Positions 1 to 11,506 of a DNA stretch of 64,000 bases are shown one piece after another. The translations under genes were made by a program, and so were the position numbers. Location of the stretch: the NCBI GenBank assembly GCA_033182465.1, contig CP137320.1, positions 2,976,001 through 3,040,000 of the forward strand. Direction: 5' to 3'. The stretch's first letter is position 1. Each line of letters begins with the position of its first letter. Source of the stretch: Sanghuangporus weigelae. Lineage: Eukaryota; Basidiomycota; Agaricomycetes; Hymenochaetales; Hymenochaetaceae. The notes under the pieces are model-generated. The model ran no database searches. It worked only from the letters and a program-made list of their open reading frames with translations, and had not been told where the DNA came from.

Positions 1-114
1 CCAGTCATTACTAAGATTTGTTCGGGCGAACGGTATAAGGGGCATCCTATGAGGCACTCATAATCCTAACGTGCCTTGTCTCACTTTCTGCCCTCGCTCA
101 CATCCACAGGCATA

Positions 115-1063
115 ATGAAGGTTCTTGTCATCGGTGGTTCTCGTAACATAGGTTACTATTCTGCTCTGAGGCTTCTTGGTGAGTGATGAAAGTCTTTGTT
201 GACGAATTGTACTTATTTCTTGTTTGATATCTCAGGAAATGGCGCGACTGTGATCTTCTTGCTTCGCAACACATCGTGCTTTGATACAGATGAAAGCATC
301 AAGCAGTATGTTGCTTCTGGGAAGGCGCGACTCGTACAAGGCGATGCGATGAAAAAAGAAGATGTGGGCAAAGCTTTGACTGTTGCCTCCGAAGGTGACG
401 ATCCTTTGGATGCAGTCCTCTTCTCAGTTGGTACGCGAGATCCCACTGTTCTCGCTCTATTCTTGTTCAACTGCTCTCATATCTACAGGGGGGCTCGGAA
501 AGCTCAGCATAACGAAAGGCATTGTACTAGACCCGCCGAACCTCTGCGCACTTTCAATGCTCAATCTCCTCTCCGTCCTCCCTCGCGATCCCGCATCACA
601 GCCGAAAATAGTCGTTGTCTCTTCAACAGGTCTTGGCAAAACAGCCCACGCCGCACTTCCTTTGCCTCTTAAGCCTCTTTACGGGTTTCTTCTCGATGGT
701 GCCCAGGGTCCGCACGCCGACAAGCTCGGAATGGAACGTGCACTTTCGTACGTTGCGGGTTGGGAATGGCCGGCTGCGGATGGCGAACCTGATAAGGCTA
801 TACTTGCCGACGGGTGGCAAGATCATATTGGCCCATATGGGTGGCTGAAACACGCTGTCGTCATCCGCCCGGCTTTGCTTACGAATGGCGATTCTGTCGG
901 GGACAACCCCAAGAAGCCCGGCCAGGAGCCGTATCGCGCGCTAGACCACGAGATGAAGGGAAGTTATACGATCAGTCGGAAGGATGTTGTGCATTTCATT
1001 GTGACGCGTGTCTTTGCAGAATGGAACCAGTGGGAGGGGAAGTGCGTTAGGATTGCGTACTAA
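115..1063 (+). CDS. NAD(P)-binding Rossmann-fold protein, atypical SDR / epimerase type
   Basis: Three exons read cleanly: 115-178, 236-430 and 489-1063, joined by GT-AG introns of 57 and 58 nt. The protein is about 277 residues. It opens with MKVLVIGGSRNIG, a GGxxxxG dinucleotide-binding loop after a first beta strand, as in NmrA-like and NAD-dependent epimerase-like short-chain dehydrogenase relatives. A second strand, KIVVVSSTG, carries the serines expected near the active site. No clear YxxxK catalytic pair is seen, so a binding or regulatory role is as likely as an enzymatic one. ATG 115 was chosen because it directly precedes the nucleotide-binding strand and the first in-frame intron fits. 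The substrate is unknown. Confidence 0.8.
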
Positions 1064-1557
1064 TTGTCCTTTGAATATAGGATTACGGCTTTGTATGATT
1101 TTTCAGTTTCCTTGTAGTAATGGGATCTAGTTTCATGCGCTTACTTATAACGGGGATCGACTGAGTTTCACTGCATTTCGGAAACCAGGAGTTCCAGCGC
1201 CTATGTGCGTTTATCTGGTTTCTTGGGAGTCGGAGATACGCATTCCGCGAATCTCCTCTTTGGCACATGTTTCAAGGCATGAAAATCCGTAGTGATTGGA
1301 ATCGTCTGGGTAAAGTTCCGAATTTTTCTTCTCGAACAGAACCGATACTTGTCAGGCCCGGGAACTTCTCTGAGGTATTGAAATTCCGAGCAGGCGTCTT
1401 ACTTTTCTGATAAGTGAGCCCTTGCTTACTTCGTGTGAGCAGAACTTGATGTATGGGGAGTAAGGATCTGTAACCGTCATGTTCTATTCGATCAACTACT
1501 TAAAGTCTCCTTCATTGCCGAACGAAGGCTTCCTTATTTGTCTCCAAAGCTGCTTCG
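1064..1557. other. Intergenic, no gene seen
   Basis: AT-rich spacer between two convergent genes. I see no coding pattern, RNA gene or repeat here. Confidence 0.5.
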
Positions 1558-2255
1558 TCAAGGCCAATAGTTGAACTCTTCGAAAGACTCAGACAATAAT
1601 TCTTCCAACGGGATTTGATTGAAGAAGGCGTCTGAAGAATATGGATGACTCGGATTGTCTGTAACTGTCATAACCATCCACTTAGTACTACATTCTCAAT
1701 ATTGTCCTCTTGGTACTTACTTGCATTGGCCGAGCGCATCGTAGATGAGCCATCAGCTCCGTTTACAAGATGCATCACACTCGTTGAAGAACCGGTGAAT
1801 TCCTAAGAGGTTTGTCAATCGCTACAACATCCTACATGAAAATTGCGCGAAATTATTCACTGATACTATATTTACGCTGATCGGAACAGACGTTGGATCA
1901 TGATCGGAGTATACTCGACCTCGTTTGCGCCGACTTCTGCGTGGCTTGTGCGGGGGACACACTGCTACTCCCTCTTTGGTACATTCCTCGCACTTTGATT
2001 GCGAATACGGCGGGAACATATTACACTAGTTGTGATTTAAGTGACAGGGAGATAGTATTACGGATATGACCGTACCTTCTTGTGCATGCTAGCGCAACGA
2101 GCACAAGCCTTCATGTTTCGTCGCTGAAGGCGAAACTGAGGCAGAATAGCACGATCTTGCTGCACATTCAGGCAAGCTGCTAGCGGGATTTCTTTCGAGA
2201 AAGCTTCATATGAAGCGATGGCTTGAGGTACAATGTAAAGGAGATCTGAGGACAT
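1558..2255 (-). CDS. Small Zn2Cys6-like zinc-cluster protein, paralog A
   Basis: Four exons on the minus strand: 2255-2076, 2025-1876, 1802-1721 and 1658-1558, giving about 170 residues. All junctions keep frame. The centre holds six cysteines spaced C-x2-C-x6-C-x10-C-x2-C-x7-C (CARC...KKC, then KCEEC...VCPP). This is the spacing class of the fungal Zn2Cys6 DNA-binding domain. A basic run, KPRRSRRKRGR, follows it. The C-terminus is acidic and aromatic (EELLSESFEEFNYWP) and could be an activation patch. A phase-0 intron sits exactly before the third cysteine. The gene at 3586-4397 has the same design. It is much shorter than usual zinc-cluster regulators and has no visible fungal_trans domain. 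The start codon and intron 2 are the least certain parts. DNA binding is inferred, not shown. Confidence 0.65.
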
Positions 2256-3585
2256 TCGTTCTCTGAGGTGAGATCTATGTCCTCAATGAGCTTTTATAGT
2301 CATGGTCAAACGGGTCGCCATTATTCGTGAAATGCGCCATGCTGTTCCCGACCGATGAGGCAATTGGAGCATTTAAGCGCTCGTGGTGCAGATTGTCGTA
2401 AATCAGACCATTTGTTATAGCAGGCTATAGCAGGCGCTGTCTAGACCTCCTGATAGACCGCTGAAGTCAGGTTTTGAAGCTCCACGATCACAGTGACGTA
2501 CTGTTATCTATTCATGGTACATTCTTCTGTGTCGTTTGCGTAGGATATATTCATGTCGCTAGAAAAAGCAAGGATTCCAAGAGGATTGTGTATTCCATTG
2601 GTTTTGAGCAGGACTCAGAAACAAACCACACCATTATTGGCATGTTGCTTGGATTTCACAACCGAACGTGAACACTCGCAGTGTATGCTGTTGGCAAGTC
2701 CGTTTGCGTCATTCAATTGGTCAGGTCCAGGGCCAAGCTAAAGGTGATGTAACTTGCCACGGCAAGACTGAGAATAGAGGACCGTGATATTGAGCTGATT
2801 CATGTCGTAGTAAGCAGTGCAGTCTAAGAGCCAGTTCGGTTTCATTGTATAAACATCAAGATCTGGTTCATGACCAAAAAAGGAGGAAGACCCTATTGGA
2901 AGGAGGCTTCTTATTGATGGTACCGCTTCAATTTCTGGGAAAGGCGGAGGCGAATTCTCCGGACCCAGACCAGACCTGTGGGGAAATTGAGAAGTGTTCG
3001 GGCTTCTTATCTCAAGCCATTCCTCTCAGGGAAGCTCTCGCATGTCGTTTGCGTGGAGTACTCAATCCCGAGACATAAACGAAGATACGACGAACAAAAG
3101 GTTTTTTGTGATGATCAGTGATTATGTAGTATGATACAACACACACAAAACGTGGCTCGATTCTGCTGAAAAAAAGGCATGTTACCAAATAGGTATACAT
3201 CCGAGCTGCCACAGCATCTGTGCCGCTGAAGGGCCTAGACCGCAGCTCTGGACGCAGGTGGAGCAATAGGAGGCGATCAGAGTTTGATTAAGCTTGTAGG
3301 TCCAGATCCTCGTCCAGAAATCATCTTTCGGGGCCTCGGGATAACGTCATGCATTCAGCAGTAAGTAATAGTCGCGGAATCAAACAGTCGAAATATGTTC
3401 ATTCAGCATGCGAACGAAATAGAATCTTCGTTAAAATCTATTCTAAATCTTATCAACTCGTGACGTAGAGATATTGAAATTATTAGACATGTGGGTCGAG
3501 AGATGCTAGACCAGCGAGGGATAGAATCTGATTGAACGCTGAGTCCGAAGGATAATCAAGTAAGTCTAGAGCTTACTTGGCAATA
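2256..3585. other. Intergenic between zinc-cluster paralogs A and B
   Basis: About 1.3 kb. It should hold the promoter of paralog A (-) and the 3' region of paralog B (-). Short open frames near 2474-2741, 2845-3078 and 3012-3266 have no recognisable motif and no supporting splice structure, so I treat this as noncoding. Confidence 0.45.
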
Positions 3586-4397
3586 TTACAAGGAAGGCAG
3601 GAAGGCAGGAACAAACGTATTCGGAAAGACGAAATCAGAACCGTTGAGAACATCCTCGGACTGACCGAAGAATTCATTGAGCGAGAGCAACGGCAACGAA
3701 ACTCCAGAATCGAGGCCTCCATTGAAATTTGCTTGATCAAAGTCGTAGTAAACGCAATTGTTATCCAGAAGTGGTGCGTCTCGCGACGACATTAGTACGT
3801 CAGCTGGGTCCAGGCCCAGTTCGACCGTCTGAAAATCTCGGGCTGGAGTCTCGCCCTCGGTGGGAACCACTGGTCGCTGAGTGAAGTCGGTCACGGCGTC
3901 AATTCCAGAATATTGGCTCTAATAAACAAAATGATAGTTTAATCCATTTGGTTTCTGAATCGCGATTTCAAGTACCACGCGCACCTGAGAGGCTGAGGGC
4001 CTGGAACTGACCTTGGGAGCTTGCTCTTGCTCAGACCTATGTGTACGACGCGCGATTGTCTGCTTCACATCGCTGGAGCGACGCACCTTGTAGGGTGGAC
4101 AAAACGGTATATTCGCTTTTGTGCACGCTCTACATCTGGTCGGTGAGTATGGCGGGGAGATGTCGCACTATGTAGACAAGTAGGAAATTGTTTGCTATGA
4201 ACTTCATTGTCACTGAGTTAATCTCTGCAAAGAGTGCTCACTCTCTTCTGTTTATCAGAGCACCTTCCACAGGGCTTCCTGTTTCGCTGCTGAGAGCTCT
4301 TGGAGTTACGACCATTAAATGTAGGGTCGAGAGTGTCAGAATCAGGCAATTGTACAGAAAAAATGCTCTCTGAGGCTGAAGTCTTCCAGGAGCGCAT
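3586..4397 (-). CDS. Small Zn2Cys6-like zinc-cluster protein, paralog B
   Basis: Three exons on the minus strand: 4397-4242, 4167-3985 and 3918-3586, giving 223 residues. Every exon is a whole number of codons. The cysteine pattern is C-x2-C-x6-C-x10-C-x2-C-x7-C (PCGRC...KRC, then RCRAC...FCPPYK). It matches paralog A at CTK, CPP and RRS and in a PPYS segment of the linker. As in A, a phase-0 intron falls exactly before cysteine 3. The C-terminal third is acidic and rich in Leu and Phe (LLSLNEFFGQSEDVLNG), as in activation regions. A and B lie on the same strand 1.3 kb apart, which implies tandem duplication with strong divergence outside the cluster. A transcription-factor role is inferred from the cysteine spacing and basic tail. 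Confidence 0.7.
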
Positions 4398-4981
4398 GCT
4401 GGGTGCGGAAGATAGACGGATATATGAGCAGTTATCAAGGCCAGAAGGCCAGAATTTATATCAGGAACCTCTGGAGCTTACATACTGTGGCTTAGTGGGG
4501 CTTTCGCCGAAAGTATTGTAAGAAGGACGAGACGAGAAGCGGACATCTCGGTCCGCAGTCAATCAAACCAGTCAATGCTTATACTGCCGCAAGAGTCCTT
4601 AACGAATTATATCTTCTAGCCACAGGAAGGCAGAGGCTAAGAGACCATACGACTTGAGTGGCGCTCAGAGCTAAAAGCGGTTCGGGAACTCCTAAGCCAC
4701 GCGGGACCGGAAGTAATGGTCAAGCTGAAGCATATGGTGTCGAGCGCGCTTGGAGGCTATTACGACGGCGATCAAAGTCTGTGCCTCTTAAGTAGCGAAG
4801 TCCTAAGCCCGCCGTGATCGTATTCGAAGTACACATGGTGACCATGAGCAGGCATCGGTATTTCTAGCATGGAACCACTCGTCTCTGAACTTTTTGGTAT
4901 CATATCTACAGTGTATGTCCAAAAAATGAGGTAAGTTAGATACACGCACCAAGTACATCAAGGGTATACACAGCTCCTTAA
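4398..4981. other. Intergenic, promoter side of paralog B
   Basis: Spacer of about 0.6 kb. No convincing coding sequence. It should contain the promoter of the gene ending at 3586 and the 3' flank of the spartin-domain gene. Confidence 0.4.
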
Positions 4982-6621
4982 CTATATCTTGTCTTTGCGC
5001 AGACCTTCACTCCGTTTACCTGAGCAAGTAAGAAATGGGGTAGAACTAGATGGGCTGCTACCGCTTTGTTGGATGACGCCGTCCTGGTCCACGCCGAGCA
5101 AGACGTCTTTCGTTCCAAGCTTTGCTTTGATGTATCGCTTTCCTGCTTTCCTAAGCAGTGCTCGACGACCCACGCCACGAGCGTCTATGTATACTACACC
5201 GACGTTACGTGCAGATTGGCCGGCAAGTAAAGAAGCTTCGCGCATATCATTGCCGTACCTACAAGGTACAGGTCATTTATACTTCATCTCGTGAGAAACA
5301 ATACCTACTTGTGACCAAGTGCCTCACTGACGTGCACCGTTCCATGCTCAAGAAGCTGCTTTGCCGAGTTCTCGGCAGTTGTAAGCAGCATGTCTGTTGC
5401 CAAGAATAGCCTATTCTTGAGGGGCAGTCGTGGAGGCGGTGAACCAGGTGCAGATGGAGTGGGCGTGGTAGCACGGCCCTTGGCCTTCTTTTTGTCGCTT
5501 CCGCTGATGTGGTCTACGGCACGTTCCAAGGCTCCATGGATCAAACCAGTGGTCTTGGCAGTCACATCGACTGCGTTGCCAGAGATCTTGTGCATGCGGC
5601 GAACGTTTCCCCTCGTTCGATCCGAGAACTCGAGCGGTCTTTCGTTGGGCTTTGCGTGAGAGATGTAAAGCGAAGACGCGGCACCTATTCCTGCGTTGAT
5701 GGCATCTGTGGCAAAGACCATCCCTCGGCTATAAAAAGGTAAAGCCAGATAAGCATATGGGTGAAACTCTAGCTATGTGTCTTACCTGATAATCGATGCC
5801 GTTTTCATAATTGTGTCCTGTTGGTCTAATGGGACCGGGTAAACGTAGACATTCTCCGCGCGTGTAGTATCGCCATCCGCTGGGATATCAACAATGACGG
5901 GATCTTTCTCATGCCCTCTCGCTTGAAGAGTATTATCTTCGCGGATATTGTACTGCTCTCCGAGAGTGCCCACTAACTCTCCATCGTGCTCGTCAACCAA
6001 TACGAGTCTTCCTCGCGGGTCATCATTATACAAATTCTCATGAGGAAGACCAGGAGAGACCGATCTCGGAGGTAAGGGTGGCTTTTCGAGGTTTTGCTGA
6101 GCAGGCGGTGGCGGAACGGGCCGTTTGGTTAACGAGGAACGCGGGTTGATTGAAACAGGTGATTGGATTATCGCCTCGGAATACGCTGGTGGTGAACCAT
6201 AAGAATCGATCGCCTCGACTGCCGAGTATTGCTCCAGCAGTACGCCAAATGTCTCTTGGTCCTCGATGTCAGACTGATCCCGAGGCACTGGCAATTTCAA
6301 AATCCACTTAGATTCAGCGCCGACGTAATTTGCTCCAGCTTCAAATATAAACATCCGTTCCAAACGAATGTGGCGAATGACCTGCGTAGGTGAGATAGCC
6401 ATTTCATTCGGACCAACTCGAAGAATGAGCCATATATCTCTTTCGAGTTCTACTTCCGATAAAAAGGATGGCGGGTTCTCAGGGAGAGTAACGCATTCAA
6501 GCGCCAACTGGTCTACGATAGGGCCAGATGAACCCGGCAAAGTTACCTCGACATTGTTAAGCATCAAGAGAAGGAATCCTTGAGCACCATGAGCAGGATG
6601 TGCAGCGGACATTATGGGCAT
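4982..6621 (-). CDS. Senescence/spartin-associated domain protein
   Basis: Three exons on the minus strand: 6621-5786, 5728-5309 and 5258-4982. Together they make exactly 511 codons, about 510 residues. The N-terminal half starts with a beta-rich region and continues through a proline-rich linker (RPVPPPPA, KPPLPPRS). The C-terminal half resembles the senescence/spartin domain (PF06911): a helical, Ala- and Gly-rich segment around DAINAGIGAASSLYISHA, then SGNAVDVTAKTTGLIHGA. In plants and animals this family associates with lipid droplets and endosomal membranes, so a membrane or lipid-droplet role is inferred. A nearby downstream ATG (6612) gives MSAAHPAHG and is an alternative start. The last exon ends in a low-complexity Ser/Lys tail, so a different 3' splice choice is possible. 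Confidence 0.75.
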
Positions 6622-6859
6622 TGGTAAAGAGCCGTTTCGCTATTGGCCCCTTGGCGCATCGTCGTTGTTATGCTCCAGCCAGCCAAGCACGGCCATGGAG
6701 AAGAAGACACAGGTTTTGTTTTGATGACGTCAGCTCGGGCCAAGACCTCACGAGACGTGGCAGTGCATATTATTTCAAACTTGAATTTCATTTCCGTTTC
6801 ATCACATTCACTTCAAGACATAATATAACTATGCAAAGAGTAGAGAGATGCCCAAAATC
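6622..6859. other. Short intergenic
   Basis: Spacer between two minus-strand genes. It holds the promoter of the spartin-domain gene and the 3' end of the alcohol dehydrogenase copy. No feature is resolved. Confidence 0.4.
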
Positions 6860-8234
6860 TCATACAAGGTCCTGGGTCAGAACGTAGCGATACCGAGGCT
6901 TGCCAGTCAACATGCCCTCGATGGCCTTCTCGCAATCCTTCATCGGCATCTCCTGAATCCTACGCCAAAGTGATAAGTTCACTTCACGAAAAGCAGCATT
7001 GGAAGTCTTGGCTCTTACCAAGGACTGATTCCCTTTTCTGCGGCAAGCTGCATCATTTCGATTCCTTCCTTTTTCGAGCCGATATGCGAACCTCCAAGAT
7101 AGCATCCGTTATTTAGAAGGGTGAAACCAGTAATAGGTGGGAATGCTTTCTCAGGTAGTGCAACACATATAAATTTCCCGTGTACATTCAATGTTCTACA
7201 AATGATGAGAAGAAGTGATCCAAACGACAGAAGATAACTCACGAAAGATACTCCTGGAGCGGAAATCCATCCACCGCATCACGAGTACAAATGATTATAT
7301 CCAGAGCATATTGGTAGTTCTTATCGAATCCAGACGAATCCAGGATGTAGTGATCTACGCCCATTTTCCTGCAATCAGACTCCTTGCTACTGCTATGCGA
7401 GAATGCATAAACTTCACAGTTCCAGGTATTCATACCAGCCCGCCGATTCCGATTACGCCAACTTTCTTGCCCGGTCCGGCTCCATTCCGAACGAGGGGGG
7501 AGTAGACCGTGAGACCACCGCAAAGCATCGAACAAGCATCCGCAGAGCTGAGTCCATCTGGGATAGGGAATACATATCGATAATCCGCGATGATTCCAGT
7601 CGAGTAGCCCCCGAAGGTGCGCTAACACAGGTAGACTCGGGTTAATCACAGAAATACAGCACCGGAGATGTCTAGGAAGACTTGTACTTACCACTCCATC
7701 CGGGTATCTGTCACCGTATGTATCGATGCGCTTGGGACAGTAGTTCTCGTTATCGTGAGTGCAGAGTGTACAATCATAACATGAAGCAATCTGCGCTCCG
7801 ACGCCTACACGATCACCGACTTTGACTCCTTTGACTTCAGAACCGACTCGTACTGCCGTTCCAGCAATTTCGTGACTGAGAATGATATGTAAATACCAGA
7901 ACGTGGGTTATTTGTGCAAAAACTCCCAACCCGACGACCAGAGGGGCTTGAATGGCTCCCCATCCGGAGTTCAGCGTATGCACATCTGAACCACAAACAC
8001 TAGAATACAGGAAGAGCAGGATTACTTTTCCCGGTGAATTACAGGGTTGGGTACTCACCCACAGTGTGTGATAGCAACCTCAACGTCTGTTTCAGCCCAT
8101 TTCTTCGAAGGATACTCAATGACGCTGAATTCCTTCCATTTCTGCACATCTTCAAGAGCGTCAATCACTGAGATCGTCTCATCCAGTATGAACTCACCAG
8201 TGATACCGTATCCTTTGAATGTCTTCTGTGCCAT
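6860..8234 (-). pseudogene. NADP-type zinc alcohol dehydrogenase (cinnamyl/ADH6-like), disrupted
   Basis: The reading starts at ATG 8234 (MAQKTFKGYGIT) and runs through at least seven exons to a stop at 6860 after RYRYVLTQDLV. Zinc ligands are present: HCGVCGSDVH, a GHE motif split by an intron, the four-cysteine lobe SCYDCTLCTHDNENYC, and MLCGG. The defect is in the Rossmann motif. After KKVGVIGIGGL the family normally continues with about 12 residues (glycine, histidine, then a helix) before CEVYAFSHS. Here only 17 nt (7419-7435) separate CTG from TGT, with a TGA at 7430-7432, so frame is lost and the motif truncated. A 24-nt intron would not restore frame. All other exons remain open, so the damage is recent or is a sequence error. 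If repaired, it would be a medium-chain reductase for aromatic or aliphatic aldehydes. Confidence 0.75.
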
Positions 8235-8589
8235 AATGTTATTCTATGTCCCCACAATGCAGATGAACGAAGGAGACGAGCAAGGGGGAGAAAATGCGGA
8301 ATGTGAGTTAAATATACTCCAGGCGGGTAGGCGGGCCGGGGATGTGATTCAGCTGAGAACGCCTTGGACCCGTGGTTAATCCATGAGTTTCGAGGAATAG
8401 CGCGAAGAATAAAATATTCTCATTTCGGATTATGAGAGGCTCGTTCTTGGGCTCCATCAGGATGGTTCATAGAAAGAAGCACTCGATGGGCGATCGACGC
8501 GAACAAAGTGTACTGATCGACACATGACTAACACTTCCAAATCTGTACTATACATGATCGGCGCCTTCGTCACCGACAAGACCTGATGA
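8235..8589. promoter_or_regulatory. Divergent intergenic region
   Basis: About 355 bp between the start codons of the alcohol dehydrogenase copy (-) and the TIP-like gene (+). It must hold both promoters. I see no clear TATA box. Confidence 0.4.
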
Positions 8590-11259
8590 ATGACAACGAT
8601 GTTCTCCTGGCAGCGACGAAACCGAAAGTCAATATTTATTCTCTCTTTAATATCATCTGCATGCGCTTTTGATATATGGCCGTTTCCCGTGAAAAGGTTC
8701 AAGGGAAATGCGCTGGTGGAGGCTGGTTCGCTTGGTTTGGGAGCTGACGAGCGCGTAGTTGCGTTTGGAGACTTCAACGGAGATCAATTGTCAGTAGATT
8801 CGAGTTATTTCGACTGGTTGGACCATTTGTTAACCTCTATTCTATACTCGCGCATTGAAGCCTTGACATTGTGACTCTTGATGCTGGTGGCCGTAAAGTT
8901 ACCATTCACATTTGGGACCATAGTGAGTCCGCGCAGTCATACTGTCTCTCTACGTACACCGAGAATATCACAGAGAACTTCATATTCCACGATGGCGCAT
9001 CGTTCATTCATTCTGAACAGATATACAACGTCGTCCCTGGGGATTTTACCCGTGACGGGACGCTAGACCTGCTGGTGATGAGTCGTGCTACATCCGCGGC
9101 TGAAATCAAAATGGAGCTGTATGTTGGCACCCCAGGGTACGGCTTCGGTGAGTTTCTTGCCGCTACTTTCTTGTGGCTTTCTTGAAGCACCATTTTACGT
9201 CATTCTCTCAGATTCTACGCCCTTAGCTGTCCCATCTTCGAACGCTGCTCAAGCAATACCTCTCGACGCGAATGGGGACCTGAGCATCGATCTTCTTGGG
9301 ATACCTTCTGAATCAAATTCATTGAGCGTATGGTATAATATATACAATGACTCGGATCCACTTACGAGCGTTTTTTCCGTGTAAGGTATCTTTTCTCATT
9401 ACCTGCAACGCATACTGACTCCCAACAGCACAGACGCACCATTTGACGGAACATCGTGCTCTATTTCTAATCCCCATAGCAATGCTGTTGTCGACCTCGA
9501 TGGAGACTGCTTAGCAGGTATGTGCTTGTCTATCTGCGTATACTCGTGATCTGAGTTGTGATTGTATGTAGACGTCTTTCTGGTCTGTGACGAACCAGGC
9601 TCTGACAGGAAGTCATTTCAGATCTGGAGGAATGACAAGAGCGATGGGTTCACTCTTGCACAAAGTGGCCGGTTACCTTCTGGAGTTCAATCAATTTCGT
9701 TTGCGGATGTGGATCGCGATGGGACTATTGACATGATATTTACAACATGTTCATCAGTTTCGGGCTCAACTGGGGTAGGATCGGCATGCGACATCCACAT
9801 TGCGTACAACAAGCAACTACCATTATGTGGGCATGCGACAGGTCTGGTAACTCGAAACGGGAAGAAAGTATGTAGGCAGCCAGACCAGTTATGTGCCGCG
9901 GACCCGGATTTCCATTTTGACCTGAGTGATCAAGTCGAAAGCGACGTATGTTACTCTTGCATCATCCCTCCTAGATCCTGAGTTGACGAATCAATTTAGG
10001 CATATGTGCATTTCCCAGTGACGGATTTTTTCCCTAAAAGCTCATTACTTGTCCGCGACACTCGATCCTCTCCATCAATTCCTTTGCCTATTCGCCTTGG
10101 AGATGCGAACCTCGACGGCTTCCCAGACTTACTCTTCATAACCGCTACCAATCCCCATGGAGGCTTCTTAGGTATCGGTGATGTCAGTGATCGCACTGCG
10201 AGGTTGGCACTCTCTGTACCGTGCGGGAAGGGCGTTGCAGGGTGCGATGCATCGGGACACGGACGTGTTGGATGGAAAGTGGTCACAAAAGACGCGGAAG
10301 CAATGAACCGCGTAGTCGACGCTAGCAGCGCTTCCTTCATAGATGTTGATGAAGACGTGTGTGTTACCGATGGATTTCAGAATCAGACCTAACGTTCCGT
10401 CTCTTGTAGGGTACTCTTGACATCCTGGTGCAGAGAACTGGAGAACAAGGGCAGGGACCATTCTTGTTCATTCAGAATAATTTCTTCTTTGACGCCTTCT
10501 TCCTCAAAGCTATCGGTAAGTTGGAAACCTGGCATTGGATACTTTGCGACTGAATCGAGGAATCATACATAGTGCTCAACGGCGCTTGTGACAATGGATG
10601 GTGCAAGGGTCGTAATGGAACCGAACACTATCGTGTAAGATTGTTGCTACTCGGCGTTTAAACAGTTCTTCTGATGACAGTTTCCTCATCAGCCTTTCGG
10701 AGTTAGCTACTCTGGTGCTTCGTATAAGTACACCATTCTTGATACAACTGGTCGCCGTTCCGCTGCTCAAGGTATGCATGTGTTTCCACTCTGCCTTTGT
10801 TTATCTATTTAACCAACTCTCACAAGTCGCGCAACTTCCACAAACTGCGTATCAGGCGCTCTTGACTCCTTATTCCTTCTTCGGCCTGGGGCGGACGAAC
10901 AATTACATCGAGAACCTCTTCGTGGGTTCGACAAAGAAGTCATCCGAGCATTTCTTAAACATGGAAGGCGTGATTCCGAACTCGAAAGTTGTCATATACC
11001 CGCCGACGACTGATGATGGATCATGGCATCGCGAGTTATACTTGCGACCGGGAGCATGGATACCGTGGGTAACATTGACTGTGATTGTGCTGGTAGTTCT
11101 GTTGGCATGTGTCGTGTTTGTGCTTCATTTGAATGAGAAGGTGAGCGATAGTTCTGCTGAACGGATTTTGATTCACGAACCTGAACCTTGTTTCTATAGC
11201 GAGAGGATGAACTGGAACGCAGAAGAGCTTCGCACCATATCAACTTTGATGCATTATGA
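8590..11259 (+). CDS. TIP-like FG-GAP/VCBS-repeat type I membrane protein
   Basis: A multi-exon gene. Exon 1 ends at 8789, and the last exon, after an intron in the cytoplasmic tail, ends at TGA 11257-11259. The N-terminus has a signal peptide (IFILSLISSACAF). The lumenal part carries repeated calcium-loop motifs of the FG-GAP/integrin-alpha type: DFNGDQ, DFTRDGTLD, DANGDLSID, DLDGDCLAD, DVDRDGTID and DANLDGFPD, plus a seventh split by an intron (DVDED then GTLD). Near the C-terminus are LGRTNNYIENLFVG and EGVIPNSKVVIYPP, followed by one membrane helix (WIPWVTLTVIVLVVLLACVV) and a short basic tail. This order matches the T-cell immunomodulatory protein (TIP/ITFG1) family, which is conserved in fungi but poorly understood there. 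ATG 8599 is an alternative start. Confidence 0.85.
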
Positions 11260-11506
11260 AGTGTTTTTATCTTCTCATTATGCGCAGCTTGTATAGCATA
11301 CAGTATTTAATTAATGAAACTTGCCGCGGGGAAAATAAGGACGAAGTCATACTACTACAGTTGACGAAATGTATTAGAGTCATCGGTTAAGGGAAGCGAG
11401 TCCCACGATTACACTTGTGATGCTTAGGTGCTGCGCGTCACGTATCGCCAGTAACTTAGCTTCAACCCTCATCTTTCTACAGTACAACGTAGGGCTCATC
11501 TCAAAA
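11260..11506. other. Short intergenic
   Basis: Spacer before the intersectin-like gene. The open frame extends upstream to 11417 but ATG 11507 begins the recognisable Gln/Gly-rich N-terminus. Confidence 0.4.

Noticed and set aside
7412-7435. 24-nt intron to rescue the alcohol dehydrogenase
   Set aside because: Far below the usual intron size here, and removing it still leaves the wrong frame.
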